Positions 1 through 8,821 of a DNA stretch of 32,285 nucleotides are shown here, one piece after another. Each line of letters opens with the position of its first letter. Position 1 is the stretch's first letter. The stretch lies in the NCBI GenBank assembly GCA_934643865.1, contig CAKUCX010000038.1, forward strand, positions 1-32,285, written 5' to 3'. Source of the DNA: an uncultured Kiritimatiellota bacterium. GTDB lineage: Bacteria > Verrucomicrobiota > Kiritimatiellia > RFP12 > UBA1067. A model generated the notes under the pieces. The model was not told the origin of the DNA and searched no databases. It saw only the letters and a program-made list of their open reading frames with translations. Both the position numbers and the translations under genes were made by a program.

Positions 1-5
1 GGCAT

Positions 6-34
6 AGTGTAGCACACTCCCCCGGCGCGCGCAA
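6..34 (-). promoter_or_regulatory. Possible extended -10 promoter reading out of the left edge
   Basis: On the minus strand, TTGCGC (34-29) is followed by a 17 bp spacer and TACACT (11-6), with TGC directly before the -10. This matches the extended -10 type seen elsewhere in the window. Transcription would start at or beyond base 1, so any gene driven by it lies outside. The -35 is only partly consensus. The same bases also form part of a terminator-like hairpin on the other strand, so one of the two calls may be wrong. Confidence 0.35.
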
Positions 35-49
35 GGGGGTATTTGAAGG
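19..49 (+). terminator. Weak terminator-like hairpin
   Basis: CCCCC (19-23) and GGGGG (35-39) enclose an 11-base loop. They are followed by a T-rich stretch (TATTTGAAGG, then TTTTTCGATTTT). This could end transcription from a plus-strand gene left of the window. The stem is only 5 bp and the T run is interrupted, so confidence is low. Bases 60-160 hold nothing else that I recognise. Confidence 0.25.
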
Positions 50-161
50 TTTTTCGATTTTCCCGCATGGCGCGCGGCCCGGGCCCCCTCCGCGCCCGGA
101 TTCGGAGCTACGGACCCTCCCGCGTGAACGCGGCGCCGGCCCCGCCTGGCGTTCAGGGCAC

Positions 162-199
162 GGGGGGGGGTTTACAGCCACGCGGGCAGCTGCTATACT
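162..199 (+). promoter_or_regulatory. Strong sigma70-type promoter directly abutting the start codon of the 207 gene
   Basis: TTTACA (171-176), a 17 bp spacer and TATACT (194-199) form a near-consensus promoter. TGC (191-193) gives an extended -10. A run of nine G (162-170) lies immediately upstream of the -35. The ATG of the next gene starts at 207, only 7 nt after the -10. Transcription should therefore begin at or within a base or two of the A of the ATG, leaving no room for a Shine-Dalgarno sequence. The boxes and spacing are read directly; leaderless translation is inferred. Confidence 0.75.
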
Positions 200-206
200 C
201 GCCGGC

Positions 207-2894
207 ATGGACAACGCCTCCGCCCGCCCCCTCGTCTGCCTGGCCGCGGCCCTCGCCGCCCTGGCCGCCCTCGCCGCCCCGCCGCCGCCCGCCCCGGGGC
301 GCGAAGCCTGGACGTTCCGCAAGGACCTCGCCCGGGGCGTGGCGTACCACGCCCGCGAAGCCTACCGCCTCGTGGACGGCTACGGGCTCGTCGGCGCGCT
401 TGAGACCGTCGCCGCCGACCTCGCGCGTTACCTCGCGAGCGCCGCGCGCCCCTCCGCGAAGACGCTCGCCCTCGCGCGCGGCAAGGTGAACGGCCCCGAA
501 AGCTACCGCGTGGACGTCGCCGCGAACGGCGACGTCACGCTCACGGCCGAAGACGACGACGGCATCCGCCGGGCCGCCTACCACTTCGAGGCGCGCGAAG
601 CCGCCGGCGACCTCGCCCCCGCCACGCGCACGCCCTGGCTGCGCCACCGCATCTCCCGCTGCTTCTTCGGCCCCATCAAGCGCGCGCCCTTCTACCGCGA
701 CGAGCTGATGGACGACATCGACTACTACCCCGCCGAATACCTCAACCGCCTCGCCCACGAGGGCGTGAACGGCCTGTGGCTCACGGTGGAGTACCGCGAC
801 CTCGTCGGCACCTCCTTCACTCGGCCGCGCGACGGCCACGAACGCCGCCTCGCCAAGCTGCGCGACACCGTGGCGAAGTGTACGCGCTACGGCATCCGCA
901 CGTGGATCTTCGCCATCGAGCCGCACGCGGTGGAGACGAACGACCCGTTCTACGCCGCGCATCCCGACCTGTTCAACGGCGCCGCCGGCTGGGGCGGCAA
1001 GGTGATGTGCGCCTCCGACCCGCGCACCGCGCAGTACCTGGAGGAATCGCTGCGGAACATCTTCGCCGCCGTGCCCGGACTCGGCGGGTTGCTGCACATC
1101 AGCCACGGCGAGCGCGCCACCTCGTGCTTCAGCCGCGTGAACCCCTGCGCCGACACGCCCCCTGCGTGCGCAACGTGCGCCGCCCGGGCGCCCTGGCAGC
1201 TCCACGCATCGCTCGCCGAGGCGGCGGTGAGGGGCATGCGCGCCGTCAAGCCCGATGCCGAGATGATCAGCTGGTTCTACCAGCCGCAGGTGCAGCCCTT
1301 CCGCGCCGACTGGCTCTACGAGGCGGCGAAGCACATGCCGCCGGGCGTGACGATGCTCTACAACTTCGAGTCCGGGGCGATGCGCGAGCAGCTCGGGCGC
1401 TACCGCAACGGCGGCGACTACTGGCTGTCCTTCGTCGGCCCCGCCGAGCCCTTCCGCCACGTGGCCGCGTCCGCCCGCGCCGCCGGCGTCCCCTTCGGCG
1501 CGAAGATCCAGGTGGGCTGCTCGCACGAGGACGCCACCGTGCCGTTCGTCCCCGTGCCCGGCCTCCTCTACCGCAAGTACGCCGCGATGAAGAAGGCCGG
1601 CTGCTCGGCGGTGATGCAGTGCTGGTACTTCGGCAACTACCCCGGCGTGATGAACCTCGCCGCCGGCGAACTCGCCTTCGAGGTGTTCGAGGACGGCGAA
1701 GACGCCTTCCTGCTGCGCCTCGCCAGGCCCCTCTGGGGTGACGACGCCCCCGCCATGGCCGCGCTCTGGCGCCGGCTCTCCGACGCCTACGCCGAATACC
1801 CCCTCTCCAACGACATGCAGTACTACGGACCCTTCCACGCCGGCGTCGCCTGGCCCCTGCTCGCCGACCTTGAGCTTCGGCCCCTCGGCCGCACCTGGAA
1901 GCCGGAGGATCCCCCCAGCGGCGACGCCATCGGCGAATGCCTCGAAAACCACACCCTCGACGAGGCGCTGCTGCTCGCCCGCCGGATGGCCGTCCTGGCC
2001 GAGCGGGCGGGCGACCCTGCGCGCTTCGCCGCCCGCCATGCGGCCGACCGCGAGCGCACGCTCGACCTCGGCGTCGTCAAGACCCTGCAGCTGCAGTTCC
2101 GGGCCGCCGCCGACATCTTCGCGTTCTACCGCGACCGCTCCGAAGCCGTGGCCCTGAGCCGCGTGCGCGGCGACTTCCCCGGCGCGCGCCGCGCCCTGAA
2201 GCGGATGAAGGAGGCCGTCCGCCGCGAAATCGCCCTCACCCGCGAACTCCTCCCCTACGCCGAGGCCGACGCGCGCCTCGGCTTCCACTCGGAGGCCGAG
2301 CAGCACCAGTTCTTCCCCGCGAAGCTCCGCTGGCGCATCGGCGAGCTGGAGGGGACGATCACGCGCCTCGACGAGATCGACCAGGCGCTCGCCGCCGGCC
2401 GGTCCTGGCCGCTCTCCGCGCACGAGCGCGCCCTCCCCGTCTGCCGCGTCGGCGGCGGCTGGATCGAGAACCGGGGCTGCGCCTTCCGAGTGCGGGCCGA
2501 GGACGACGGCGACCTCGTCGTCGAAGTGAGGCGGCAGGGCTTCGCCGAGACGACGCTCACCACCTTCGACGCCGCCGCCACCCTCTTCCCGCGCACCGTA
2601 TGCGTGAACGCCGACGGACTCGTGGACGAGGACGACTGGAAGAACGTGACCACCCCGGGGCACGAGGCGACCGTGGAGGCCAAGAAGACCGCCGACGGCT
2701 ACCAGGCGACGATCCGCCTCTCGGCGCTGGCGTGGGGACGCGACGAGCGGCTGCGCCCCGCGCTCCTGCGCGTGCAGGCCGGCGGCGCCCCCGTCTGGCC
2801 CGACGTCGCCGCCGGCGCCTACCGCCTCAACCTCGGCGCGGCGCGGGCCGACCGCTGCGGCCGCCTGGCGTGGGACGCGGCGGACGTTCCCTGA
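207..2894 (+). CDS. Secreted glycoside-hydrolase-like protein with probable C-terminal CBM9-like domain
   Basis: An 895-residue protein with an N-terminal signal peptide (hydrophobic Ala/Leu stretch to about residue 24, followed by a Pro-rich segment). Residues ~40-150 resemble the alpha/beta domain that precedes the barrel in GH20/GH67-type enzymes. Residues ~150-520 read as a TIM barrel, with NGLWLTVEYRDL, HISHGERATSCFS and a Cys-rich NPCADTPPACATC loop. The last ~150 residues, including ATIRLSALAW and YRLNLGAARA, look like a CBM9-type beta-sandwich. The likely role is hydrolysis of a glycan outside the cytoplasm; the exact family and substrate cannot be assigned. The ATG at 207 is chosen because the signal peptide begins there. 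It is convergent with the gene ending at 2928, 33 bp away. Family placement is moderate; secretion is well supported. Confidence 0.7.
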   Translation: MDNASARPLVCLAAALAALAALAAPPPPAPGREAWTFRKDLARGVAYHAREAYRLVDGYGLVGALETVAADLARYLASAARPSAKTLALARGKVNGPESYRVDVAANGDVTLTAEDDDGIRRAAYHFEAREAAGDLAPATRTPWLRHRISRCFFGPIKRAPFYRDELMDDIDYYPAEYLNRLAHEGVNGLWLTVEYRDLVGTSFTRPRDGHERRLAKLRDTVAKCTRYGIRTWIFAIEPHAVETNDPFYAAHPDLFNGAAGWGGKVMCASDPRTAQYLEESLRNIFAAVPGLGGLLHISHGERATSCFSRVNPCADTPPACATCAARAPWQLHASLAEAAVRGMRAVKPDAEMISWFYQPQVQPFRADWLYEAAKHMPPGVTMLYNFESGAMREQLGRYRNGGDYWLSFVGPAEPFRHVAASARAAGVPFGAKIQVGCSHEDATVPFVPVPGLLYRKYAAMKKAGCSAVMQCWYFGNYPGVMNLAAGELAFEVFEDGEDAFLLRLARPLWGDDAPAMAALWRRLSDAYAEYPLSNDMQYYGPFHAGVAWPLLADLELRPLGRTWKPEDPPSGDAIGECLENHTLDEALLLARRMAVLAERAGDPARFAARHAADRERTLDLGVVKTLQLQFRAAADIFAFYRDRSEAVALSRVRGDFPGARRALKRMKEAVRREIALTRELLPYAEADARLGFHSEAEQHQFFPAKLRWRIGELEGTITRLDEIDQALAAGRSWPLSAHERALPVCRVGGGWIENRGCAFRVRAEDDGDLVVEVRRQGFAETTLTTFDAAATLFPRTVCVNADGLVDEDDWKNVTTPGHEATVEAKKTADGYQATIRLSALAWGRDERLRPALLRVQAGGAPVWPDVAAGAYRLNLGAARADRCGRLAWDAADVP

Positions 2895-2907
2895 CGCGCT
2901 TCGCGCG
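2895..2907. terminator. Short perfect hairpin between convergent genes
   Basis: CGCGC (2895-2899), loop TTC and GCGCG (2903-2907) begin directly after the stop codon of the 207 gene and lie 20 bp from the end of the convergent 2928 gene. It could act on both transcripts. There is no T run, so termination by this hairpin alone is uncertain. Confidence 0.25.
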
Positions 2908-2927
2908 GCGACGGGGCGGCGGCGGCC

Positions 2928-4733
2928 TCAACGGTCGAAGCGGCACCAGTCGCCCGGCGGGACGGCGCGCCCCTCGAAGGCGAAGGGCGTCGCACCGTAG
3001 TTGACGACGACGCGCGTCCCCGTCGAATAGGTCGTGCATGCGACGTCCGGCGCCAGCATCCGGTGATCGTCCATGAACGCGAACTGGAGGTCGGAAAGTT
3101 GTTCGTATTCGACGTACGCTCTGCGGATCGCGGCGACGCCCGCGCGCAGTTCCTCGTCCGTCCCGCAGCGCAGGTCCTCCTTCCCCATCCAGTCTCCGCC
3201 CTTCCCCGTATGGAAGTTCGCGTACCAGACGAAGAGCGGGCGGCCGCCGAACTCGATGAGCTTGAGGCGTTTGTGCGGCGCCTTGACGGGGTAGTTGAGC
3301 GTGCCCGTGAAGGGATTGGCGAGGACGATGCCGTGGTAGACGAGCATCCACATCGGGAGGACGCCGTCCACCATCGGCTTCTTCGCGAAGTCGTCGTCGA
3401 GCGAATAGAAGTTCACGTACATCGCGTAGTCCAGGTCGCCGATCCAGTGGTCGAACGGCCCCTCCGACTGCACGCCGCCGATGAAGGCGCGCGTGTCCGC
3501 CATCTGGCGGCGGCACCAGTAGATCGAGGCGTTCACGTCGCAGGGATGGCGCGGATCGTAGCAGAGGCGCGGCGGGAGGATCGAGTAGACGTCGTGGTAG
3601 TGGAGGCCGCGGAACCCGAGGTCCTTCACGCGCTGCATCGCCTTCTTCACCCACTTCTCATAGGCGCGGCGCGGGCACGTCCGAAAGGGCTTCCCGCCGC
3701 CCCAGTTGCAGTGGCTCTCCTGCAGGGTGCCGTCCTTCTCCTTGAGCAGGTACTCCTCATCGAAATCGTCCGCGATTGTGTAGGCCGAGAAGAAGCAGGT
3801 GTGGCAGACCGTCTGGAACCCGAGCGCCTTCGAGAGGTCCACGAAGGCGGCGAGCCGCTCGCGGCCGCCGAGCGTCGGCTCCACGGGGAAGAGCTGCGGG
3901 TAGGCGCCGTCGTGCCCGCCCCTGTTCCAGCCGACGAGGCAGATCTCGGCGTGGTCGACGCCCTGGCGCCGGAGTTCGCGCACGATGTCGCCGCAGCGGT
4001 CGAACGTCACGGCGGCGTGGACGGGCGGCTCGTTCTCGGGCGTCTGGTACGCGACGGGGCTCGGCACGGGCTTCCACGCCTGACGGATGCGGATCTCGAC
4101 GTTCGTCGCCGCCGCCGCGAGCTCGGGCTGCCGCGCCATGCGCGCGCGGATCGGGCGGCAGGCGCCGCGCGCGAGCTGCCAGTCCCGGTAGACCTTCGCC
4201 ATCGCGGGGTACTCGGCCGCGCGCGGCAGGAAGGTGTAGGCGACTTCCAGGTCCTCGTAGGGGCGGTCGCCGTTGAGGCGGTAGCGCTGGAACATCCGGT
4301 AGACGCCGTTCGTCGCGACAACGTGGAGCGCCCAGCGCCAGCTCATCTTCCGCGCGACGGCCACAAACGTGGCGCGCGGCGTCTTCATGCCGTAGAGCGG
4401 CATGTAGTTGCGCCCTTCGCCGACGACGCACCTCCCGTCCGCCTCGTGGAAGCGCCCGTAGAGGCCCTCGGACGTGACGTAGTAGCCGTCCTCGCCCTTC
4501 CGCGCCCAGGCGAAGGACGGCTCCACGTCAAACGACAGGACGGCGCCGATCTCGGCGGCCGGGATCCTGAGGAGGGCGACGCCGTTCGACGGGACGAGCG
4601 GATACGTCCGCGTCTCCCGCCGGCCGTCCTCCCGTACAAGCCGGCAGGTGACGGAGGGCGCGGCCTCCGCCGCCCGTCCCGTCCACGCGGCGAGCGCCAG
4701 AAGCCCCGCCGCGCACGCAGCCGCGCGCGTCAT
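2928..4733 (-). CDS. Secreted TIM-barrel glycosidase-like protein, family uncertain
   Basis: A 601-residue protein with a signal peptide (Met-Thr-Arg-Ala, then an Ala/Leu core, cleavage near AEA at ~22-25). Residues ~25-200 are a beta-rich domain. Residues ~210-520 look like a barrel of the alpha-galactosidase-like clan, with HAEICLVGWNRGGHDGAYPQ, FQTVCHTCFFSAY, GLHYHDVYSILPP and GGVQSEGPFDHW. The Asp in HYHDVYS and the Glu in QSEGP are candidate catalytic acids. The final ~80 residues resemble a small beta domain. I recall similar proteins among uncharacterised DUF6259/DUF5696-type families but cannot confirm this. It starts 6 nt after the sugar kinase stop and has AGAGG upstream, so it is the last gene of the lysC run. 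A glycan-degrading role is inferred. Confidence 0.6.
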   Translation of the reverse strand: MTRAAACAAGLLALAAWTGRAAEAAPSVTCRLVREDGRRETRTYPLVPSNGVALLRIPAAEIGAVLSFDVEPSFAWARKGEDGYYVTSEGLYGRFHEADGRCVVGEGRNYMPLYGMKTPRATFVAVARKMSWRWALHVVATNGVYRMFQRYRLNGDRPYEDLEVAYTFLPRAAEYPAMAKVYRDWQLARGACRPIRARMARQPELAAAATNVEIRIRQAWKPVPSPVAYQTPENEPPVHAAVTFDRCGDIVRELRRQGVDHAEICLVGWNRGGHDGAYPQLFPVEPTLGGRERLAAFVDLSKALGFQTVCHTCFFSAYTIADDFDEEYLLKEKDGTLQESHCNWGGGKPFRTCPRRAYEKWVKKAMQRVKDLGFRGLHYHDVYSILPPRLCYDPRHPCDVNASIYWCRRQMADTRAFIGGVQSEGPFDHWIGDLDYAMYVNFYSLDDDFAKKPMVDGVLPMWMLVYHGIVLANPFTGTLNYPVKAPHKRLKLIEFGGRPLFVWYANFHTGKGGDWMGKEDLRCGTDEELRAGVAAIRRAYVEYEQLSDLQFAFMDDHRMLAPDVACTTYSTGTRVVVNYGATPFAFEGRAVPPGDWCRFDR

Positions 4734-4739
4734 GGCGGC

Positions 4740-5816
4740 CTACCTCTGGACGCGGGCGTTGCCCGCGTAGACGTCCCACACCTGCTTCTCGTCGGCCGGC
4801 TCGGCGTAGTCGTTCAGCGACGAGGCCGCAAGGACGCCCGCCGCCCAGCCGAACTGCGCGCACTTCGCGCCGTCCCAGCCCTGGAGGACGCCGTAGAGGA
4901 GGCCGCCCGTGAAGCCGTCGCCGCCGCCGATGCGGTCGAGGACGTCGATGTCGCGCGGCGCCTCGACGTGCCACGCCCCGTCGGCGCGCACGATGGCGCC
5001 CCAGAGGTGGTGATCCGCCGAGACGACCTGGCGGAGCGTCGTCGCGTAGAGCTTCGCGTTCGGGTACTTCCCGGCGACCTGCTCGATCATCTCCTTGAAG
5101 TTCGCGATCTTGCCGGCGAGGTCCTTCCCGCCCGCCTCGGGGCCCTTGAAGCCGAGGCAGAGCTGGAAGTCCTCCTCGTTGCCGACGAGGATGTCGGCGA
5201 CGGACGCGATCCGGTGGAAGGCGTCCGCGAGTTCGGTCTCGCGTCCCTTCCAGAACGTCGCGCGGTAGTTGAGGTCGAAGCTCACGAGCGTGCCGTACTT
5301 CTTCGCGGCCTGGGCGAGCGCGAGGCAGGCCCTCGTCGTCTCGGGGCTCATCGCGGCGATGAGGCCGGAGAGGTGGAGGATGCCCACGCCCTCCGCGCCG
5401 AAGATCCGCTCCACGTCGTAGTCCGCCGCGTCGAGCGTGCGGCCCACCTCGCCGGCGCGGTCGTTCCACACGCGCGGCGCACGGAGGCCGAAGCCGGAGT
5501 CGGCGATGTTGAACTGGTGGCGGTAGCCCCACGGGCCGCCCTGCGGCACGTCCGGGCCCTCGAAGGCGATGTTGCGCGCGCGCAGCTGCGCCTTGATGAA
5601 CGCCGCCATCGGGCTGCCCGCCACGAAGCGCGTCATCACGAGGCACGTGGGCCCGAGCGCGCTCGTCACGTTGAGGACGTTCGTCTCGGCGCTCGTCGCC
5701 TGGAGGAGGAAACGGTTCGAGTTGTGGACCGCCATGCGGTTTTCGGGCGTGATGCGCAAGCCCATGCTCGACAGGCACGCGACGGCGTATTTGGCGTTCT
5801 TGCGGACGTTCATCAT
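4740..5816 (-). CDS. kdgK: PfkB-family sugar kinase, likely 2-keto-3-deoxygluconate kinase
   Basis: A 358-residue ribokinase-family (PfkB) kinase. The C-terminal signature GGGDGFTGGLLYGVLQGW (~293-310) contains the catalytic Asp and the anion-hole glycines. The central DLNYRATFWKG and ILVGNEEDFQ segments are typical of KDG kinases, and the N-terminal MGLRITPENR resembles the KdgK start. The reaction would be ATP-dependent phosphorylation of 2-keto-3-deoxygluconate in uronate or gluconate breakdown. Two adjacent ATGs open the gene (5816 and 5813); AGGAA lies 7-8 nt upstream. It sits 25 nt after the aminotransferase and 6 nt before a secreted glycosidase-like gene, which supports a carbohydrate role. 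Substrate specificity is an inference; fructokinase or another sugar kinase is possible. Confidence 0.8.
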   Translation of the reverse strand: MMNVRKNAKYAVACLSSMGLRITPENRMAVHNSNRFLLQATSAETNVLNVTSALGPTCLVMTRFVAGSPMAAFIKAQLRARNIAFEGPDVPQGGPWGYRHQFNIADSGFGLRAPRVWNDRAGEVGRTLDAADYDVERIFGAEGVGILHLSGLIAAMSPETTRACLALAQAAKKYGTLVSFDLNYRATFWKGRETELADAFHRIASVADILVGNEEDFQLCLGFKGPEAGGKDLAGKIANFKEMIEQVAGKYPNAKLYATTLRQVVSADHHLWGAIVRADGAWHVEAPRDIDVLDRIGGGDGFTGGLLYGVLQGWDGAKCAQFGWAAGVLAASSLNDYAEPADEKQVWDVYAGNARVQR

Positions 5817-5841
5817 GGTTTTCCTTCCGTGTTCGTTGCGT

Positions 5842-7008
<1,167 letters not shown>

Positions 7009-7015
7009 GGCCGCG

Positions 7016-7333
7016 TCAGACAACGGGGAGCCTCTGGTCGCCCGCGAACTCCGCAAGGACGCCCTTCGCCTTGTAGGTCTTGAGCATGAAGTGCGTGGCG
7101 GTGGAGAGCACGCCGTCGATCGTGGAAAGCTCCGCCGAGACGAAGTGCGCCACGTCCTGCAGCGACGCCCCGCTCACGAAGACCAGAAGGTCGTACGCGC
7201 CGCTCATGAGGAAGCACGCCTCCACCTGCGGGAAGCGCGCGACGCGCTGCGCGATCTTCGCGAAGCCCGTGTCCTTCGCCGGCGTGATGCGCAGCTCGAT
7301 CACCGCCGTCACCTTGTCCTGTTTCTTCTTCAT
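7016..7333 (-). CDS. Stand-alone Lrp/AsnC-type ligand-binding (RAM) domain protein
   Basis: A 105-residue protein that corresponds only to the C-terminal RAM/AsnC effector domain of Lrp-family regulators. There is a beta strand with AVIELRITPA, the FPQVEACFLMSGAYDLLVFVSG core (the family G-x-YD pattern) and a closing HFMLKTYKAKG. The usual N-terminal helix-turn-helix (~50 residues) is absent, and no upstream in-frame segment supplies it. Such domains assemble as dimers or octamers and bind amino acids. The gene lies between aspartokinase (15 nt gap) and an aminotransferase (7 nt gap), with AAGG upstream of the ATG. The role is probably amino-acid sensing or modulation of a partner rather than direct DNA binding; this is inferred from context. 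Confidence 0.88.
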   Translation of the reverse strand: MKKKQDKVTAVIELRITPAKDTGFAKIAQRVARFPQVEACFLMSGAYDLLVFVSGASLQDVAHFVSAELSTIDGVLSTATHFMLKTYKAKGVLAEFAGDQRLPVV

Positions 7334-7348
7334 GTCGTCGCCTTTCCC

Positions 7349-8707
7349 TTACTTCTCGAAGAACGCCGCGTAGAGCGCGCGCACCGCCTTGTCGCGGTCC
7401 TCGCCCTTGATGCCGATCATGAACGAGATCTCGCTCGCGCCCTGGTTGACCATCGAGATGTTGATGCCGTGCTCGGCGAGCGCGCCCGTCGCCTTGGCGA
7501 GCATGCCGCTCGAAAAGGCCATGCCCTCGCCCACGACCATGACCACCGCGTAGTCGTGCGTCACGATCACGCTGTCCGGCGCGAGCTCGCGCTTGATGCG
7601 CGCGACGACCTTCTTCTCCTTGGCGGACGTGAACTTCTCGCCGCGCATCAGGACGGAGATCGAGTCGATGCCGCTGGGGATGTGCTCGTAGGCGACGCCT
7701 TCCTCCTCCAGGATCGCGAGCACCTTCCGCGTGAAGCCGATCTCGCGGTTCATGAGGTACTTGTCGATGATGATGTTCGAGAAGCCGTCCGCCGCCGCGA
7801 TGCCCGTCACCGTGCCGGGCGTCACGCGGCGGCTCTGCTGGATCATCGTGCCCGGCTCGGCGGGGCGGTTCGTGTTGCGCACGTTGATCGGGATGCGGCC
7901 CTGCACGGCCGGGGCGATCGCCTCGTCGTTGAAGACGCCGAAGCCCGCGTAGGCGAGTTCGCGCATCTCGCGGTAGGTCATCGTGGCGATGCCCTCCTTC
8001 ACCTCGGGGACGATGCGGGGGTCGACGGGATAGACGTTGTCGACGTCCGTGAAGTTCTCGTAGACGTCGGCGCGCACGGCGGCCGCGAGGATGGAGCCCG
8101 TGATGTCGCTGCCGCCGCGCGGGAAGGTGGCGACCGTGCCGTCCTTGCGGTAGCCGAAGAAGCCGGGGTAGACGACGATGCCCTCGAAGTCGCTGAACGC
8201 GCGCGCGAGGCGGCGGTAGCTCTCGTCGACGAGCGTCGCGTTGCCGCTCTCGCCCTCCAGCACCATGCCCGTGTCCTTCGGGCTTGCGTAGCGGGCCTTC
8301 ACGCCGCGCTTGCGGAAGGCGGCGGCGGCGAGCTTCGCGCTGTTGTCCTCGCCGGCGGCCTTGAGCGTGTCCATGAAGATGCCCGCGTCCTTCTTCGGGG
8401 AGGCGAGGCGCGCCTTGAGGTCGGCCTCGATCTCCTTCACGATCTCCGCGCCGAGGCCGAGGTCGCGGGCGATGGCGGCGTAGCGCGCGACGACGGCGGC
8501 GAGCGGGGCCTTCGTGTCCGCCTTGTCGAGGGCCGCCTGGGCGAGCGCGATGAGCAGGTCCGTCACCTTCGTGTCGGCCTTGTTGCGCTTGCCGGGGGCG
8601 GACACCACGACCATGCGCCGCTGCGGGTCCGCGAGGACGATGTCGATCACCTTGGCCAGCTGCTTCGCGTCCGCGAGCGAGCTGCCGCCGAATTTGCACA
8701 CCTTCAT
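7349..8707 (-). CDS. lysC: Aspartokinase
   Basis: A 452-residue aspartate kinase, catalysing the first step of the lysine/threonine/methionine pathway (aspartate + ATP to aspartyl phosphate). The N-terminal KFGGSS nucleotide-binding motif (~residues 5-10), VVVSAPGKRN, FPRGGSDITGSILAAAV and YENFTDVDNVYPVDPR match the kinase domain. Two ACT domains follow (~300-452), including INISMVNQGASEISFMIGI at the feedback-binding region. The start at MKVCKFGGSS (8707) is the family start and has AGAGG ~10 nt upstream; an ATG 48 nt further upstream is unnecessary. It is the first gene of a five-gene run and carries an extended -10 promoter at 8746-8754. Length and motifs fit the monofunctional type; no homoserine dehydrogenase domain is present. 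Confidence 0.95.
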   Translation of the reverse strand: MKVCKFGGSSLADAKQLAKVIDIVLADPQRRMVVVSAPGKRNKADTKVTDLLIALAQAALDKADTKAPLAAVVARYAAIARDLGLGAEIVKEIEADLKARLASPKKDAGIFMDTLKAAGEDNSAKLAAAAFRKRGVKARYASPKDTGMVLEGESGNATLVDESYRRLARAFSDFEGIVVYPGFFGYRKDGTVATFPRGGSDITGSILAAAVRADVYENFTDVDNVYPVDPRIVPEVKEGIATMTYREMRELAYAGFGVFNDEAIAPAVQGRIPINVRNTNRPAEPGTMIQQSRRVTPGTVTGIAAADGFSNIIIDKYLMNREIGFTRKVLAILEEEGVAYEHIPSGIDSISVLMRGEKFTSAKEKKVVARIKRELAPDSVIVTHDYAVVMVVGEGMAFSSGMLAKATGALAEHGINISMVNQGASEISFMIGIKGEDRDKAVRALYAAFFEK

Positions 8708-8745
8708 GTCCAGAAACCTCTCTATGAACCGGGAAACGGATTCAT

Positions 8746-8754
8746 AGTCTACCA
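8746..8754 (-). promoter_or_regulatory. Extended -10 element upstream of lysC
   Basis: On the minus strand TGG is followed by TAGACT (8754-8746). No good -35 is visible at 16-18 bp. TGTGGTAGACT resembles the TGG-TATAMT elements upstream of iorA, gyrB and the surface protein. The predicted 5' UTR is ~32 nt and contains AGAGG. An overlapping TATGAA is an alternative -10. Confidence 0.45.
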
Positions 8755-8792
8755 CAAACCGGGGGCGTTGGGCTCTGGAACATCGAGGCGGA

Positions 8793-8815
8793 CGCCCGCC
8801 CGGAGGAGGCGGGCG
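8793..8815 (-). terminator. GC-rich hairpin just after the surface-protein stop codon
   Basis: CGCCCGCC (8793-8800) and GGCGGGCG (8808-8815) form an 8 bp perfect stem with a 7-base loop. It lies 7 bp past the stop codon of the 8822 gene on the minus strand. No T run follows, so it may be an intrinsic terminator of low efficiency or an mRNA 3'-end stabiliser. Confidence 0.4.
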
Positions 8816-8821
8816 CGCGCG

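Noticed and set aside
153..2663. Long minus-strand frame of 836 codons opposite the 207 gene
   Set aside because: GC-rich coding sequence leaves long open antisense frames. The translation is repetitive in Gly, Ala, Val and Arg and shows no recognisable domain; the plus-strand frame has a signal peptide and a promoter.
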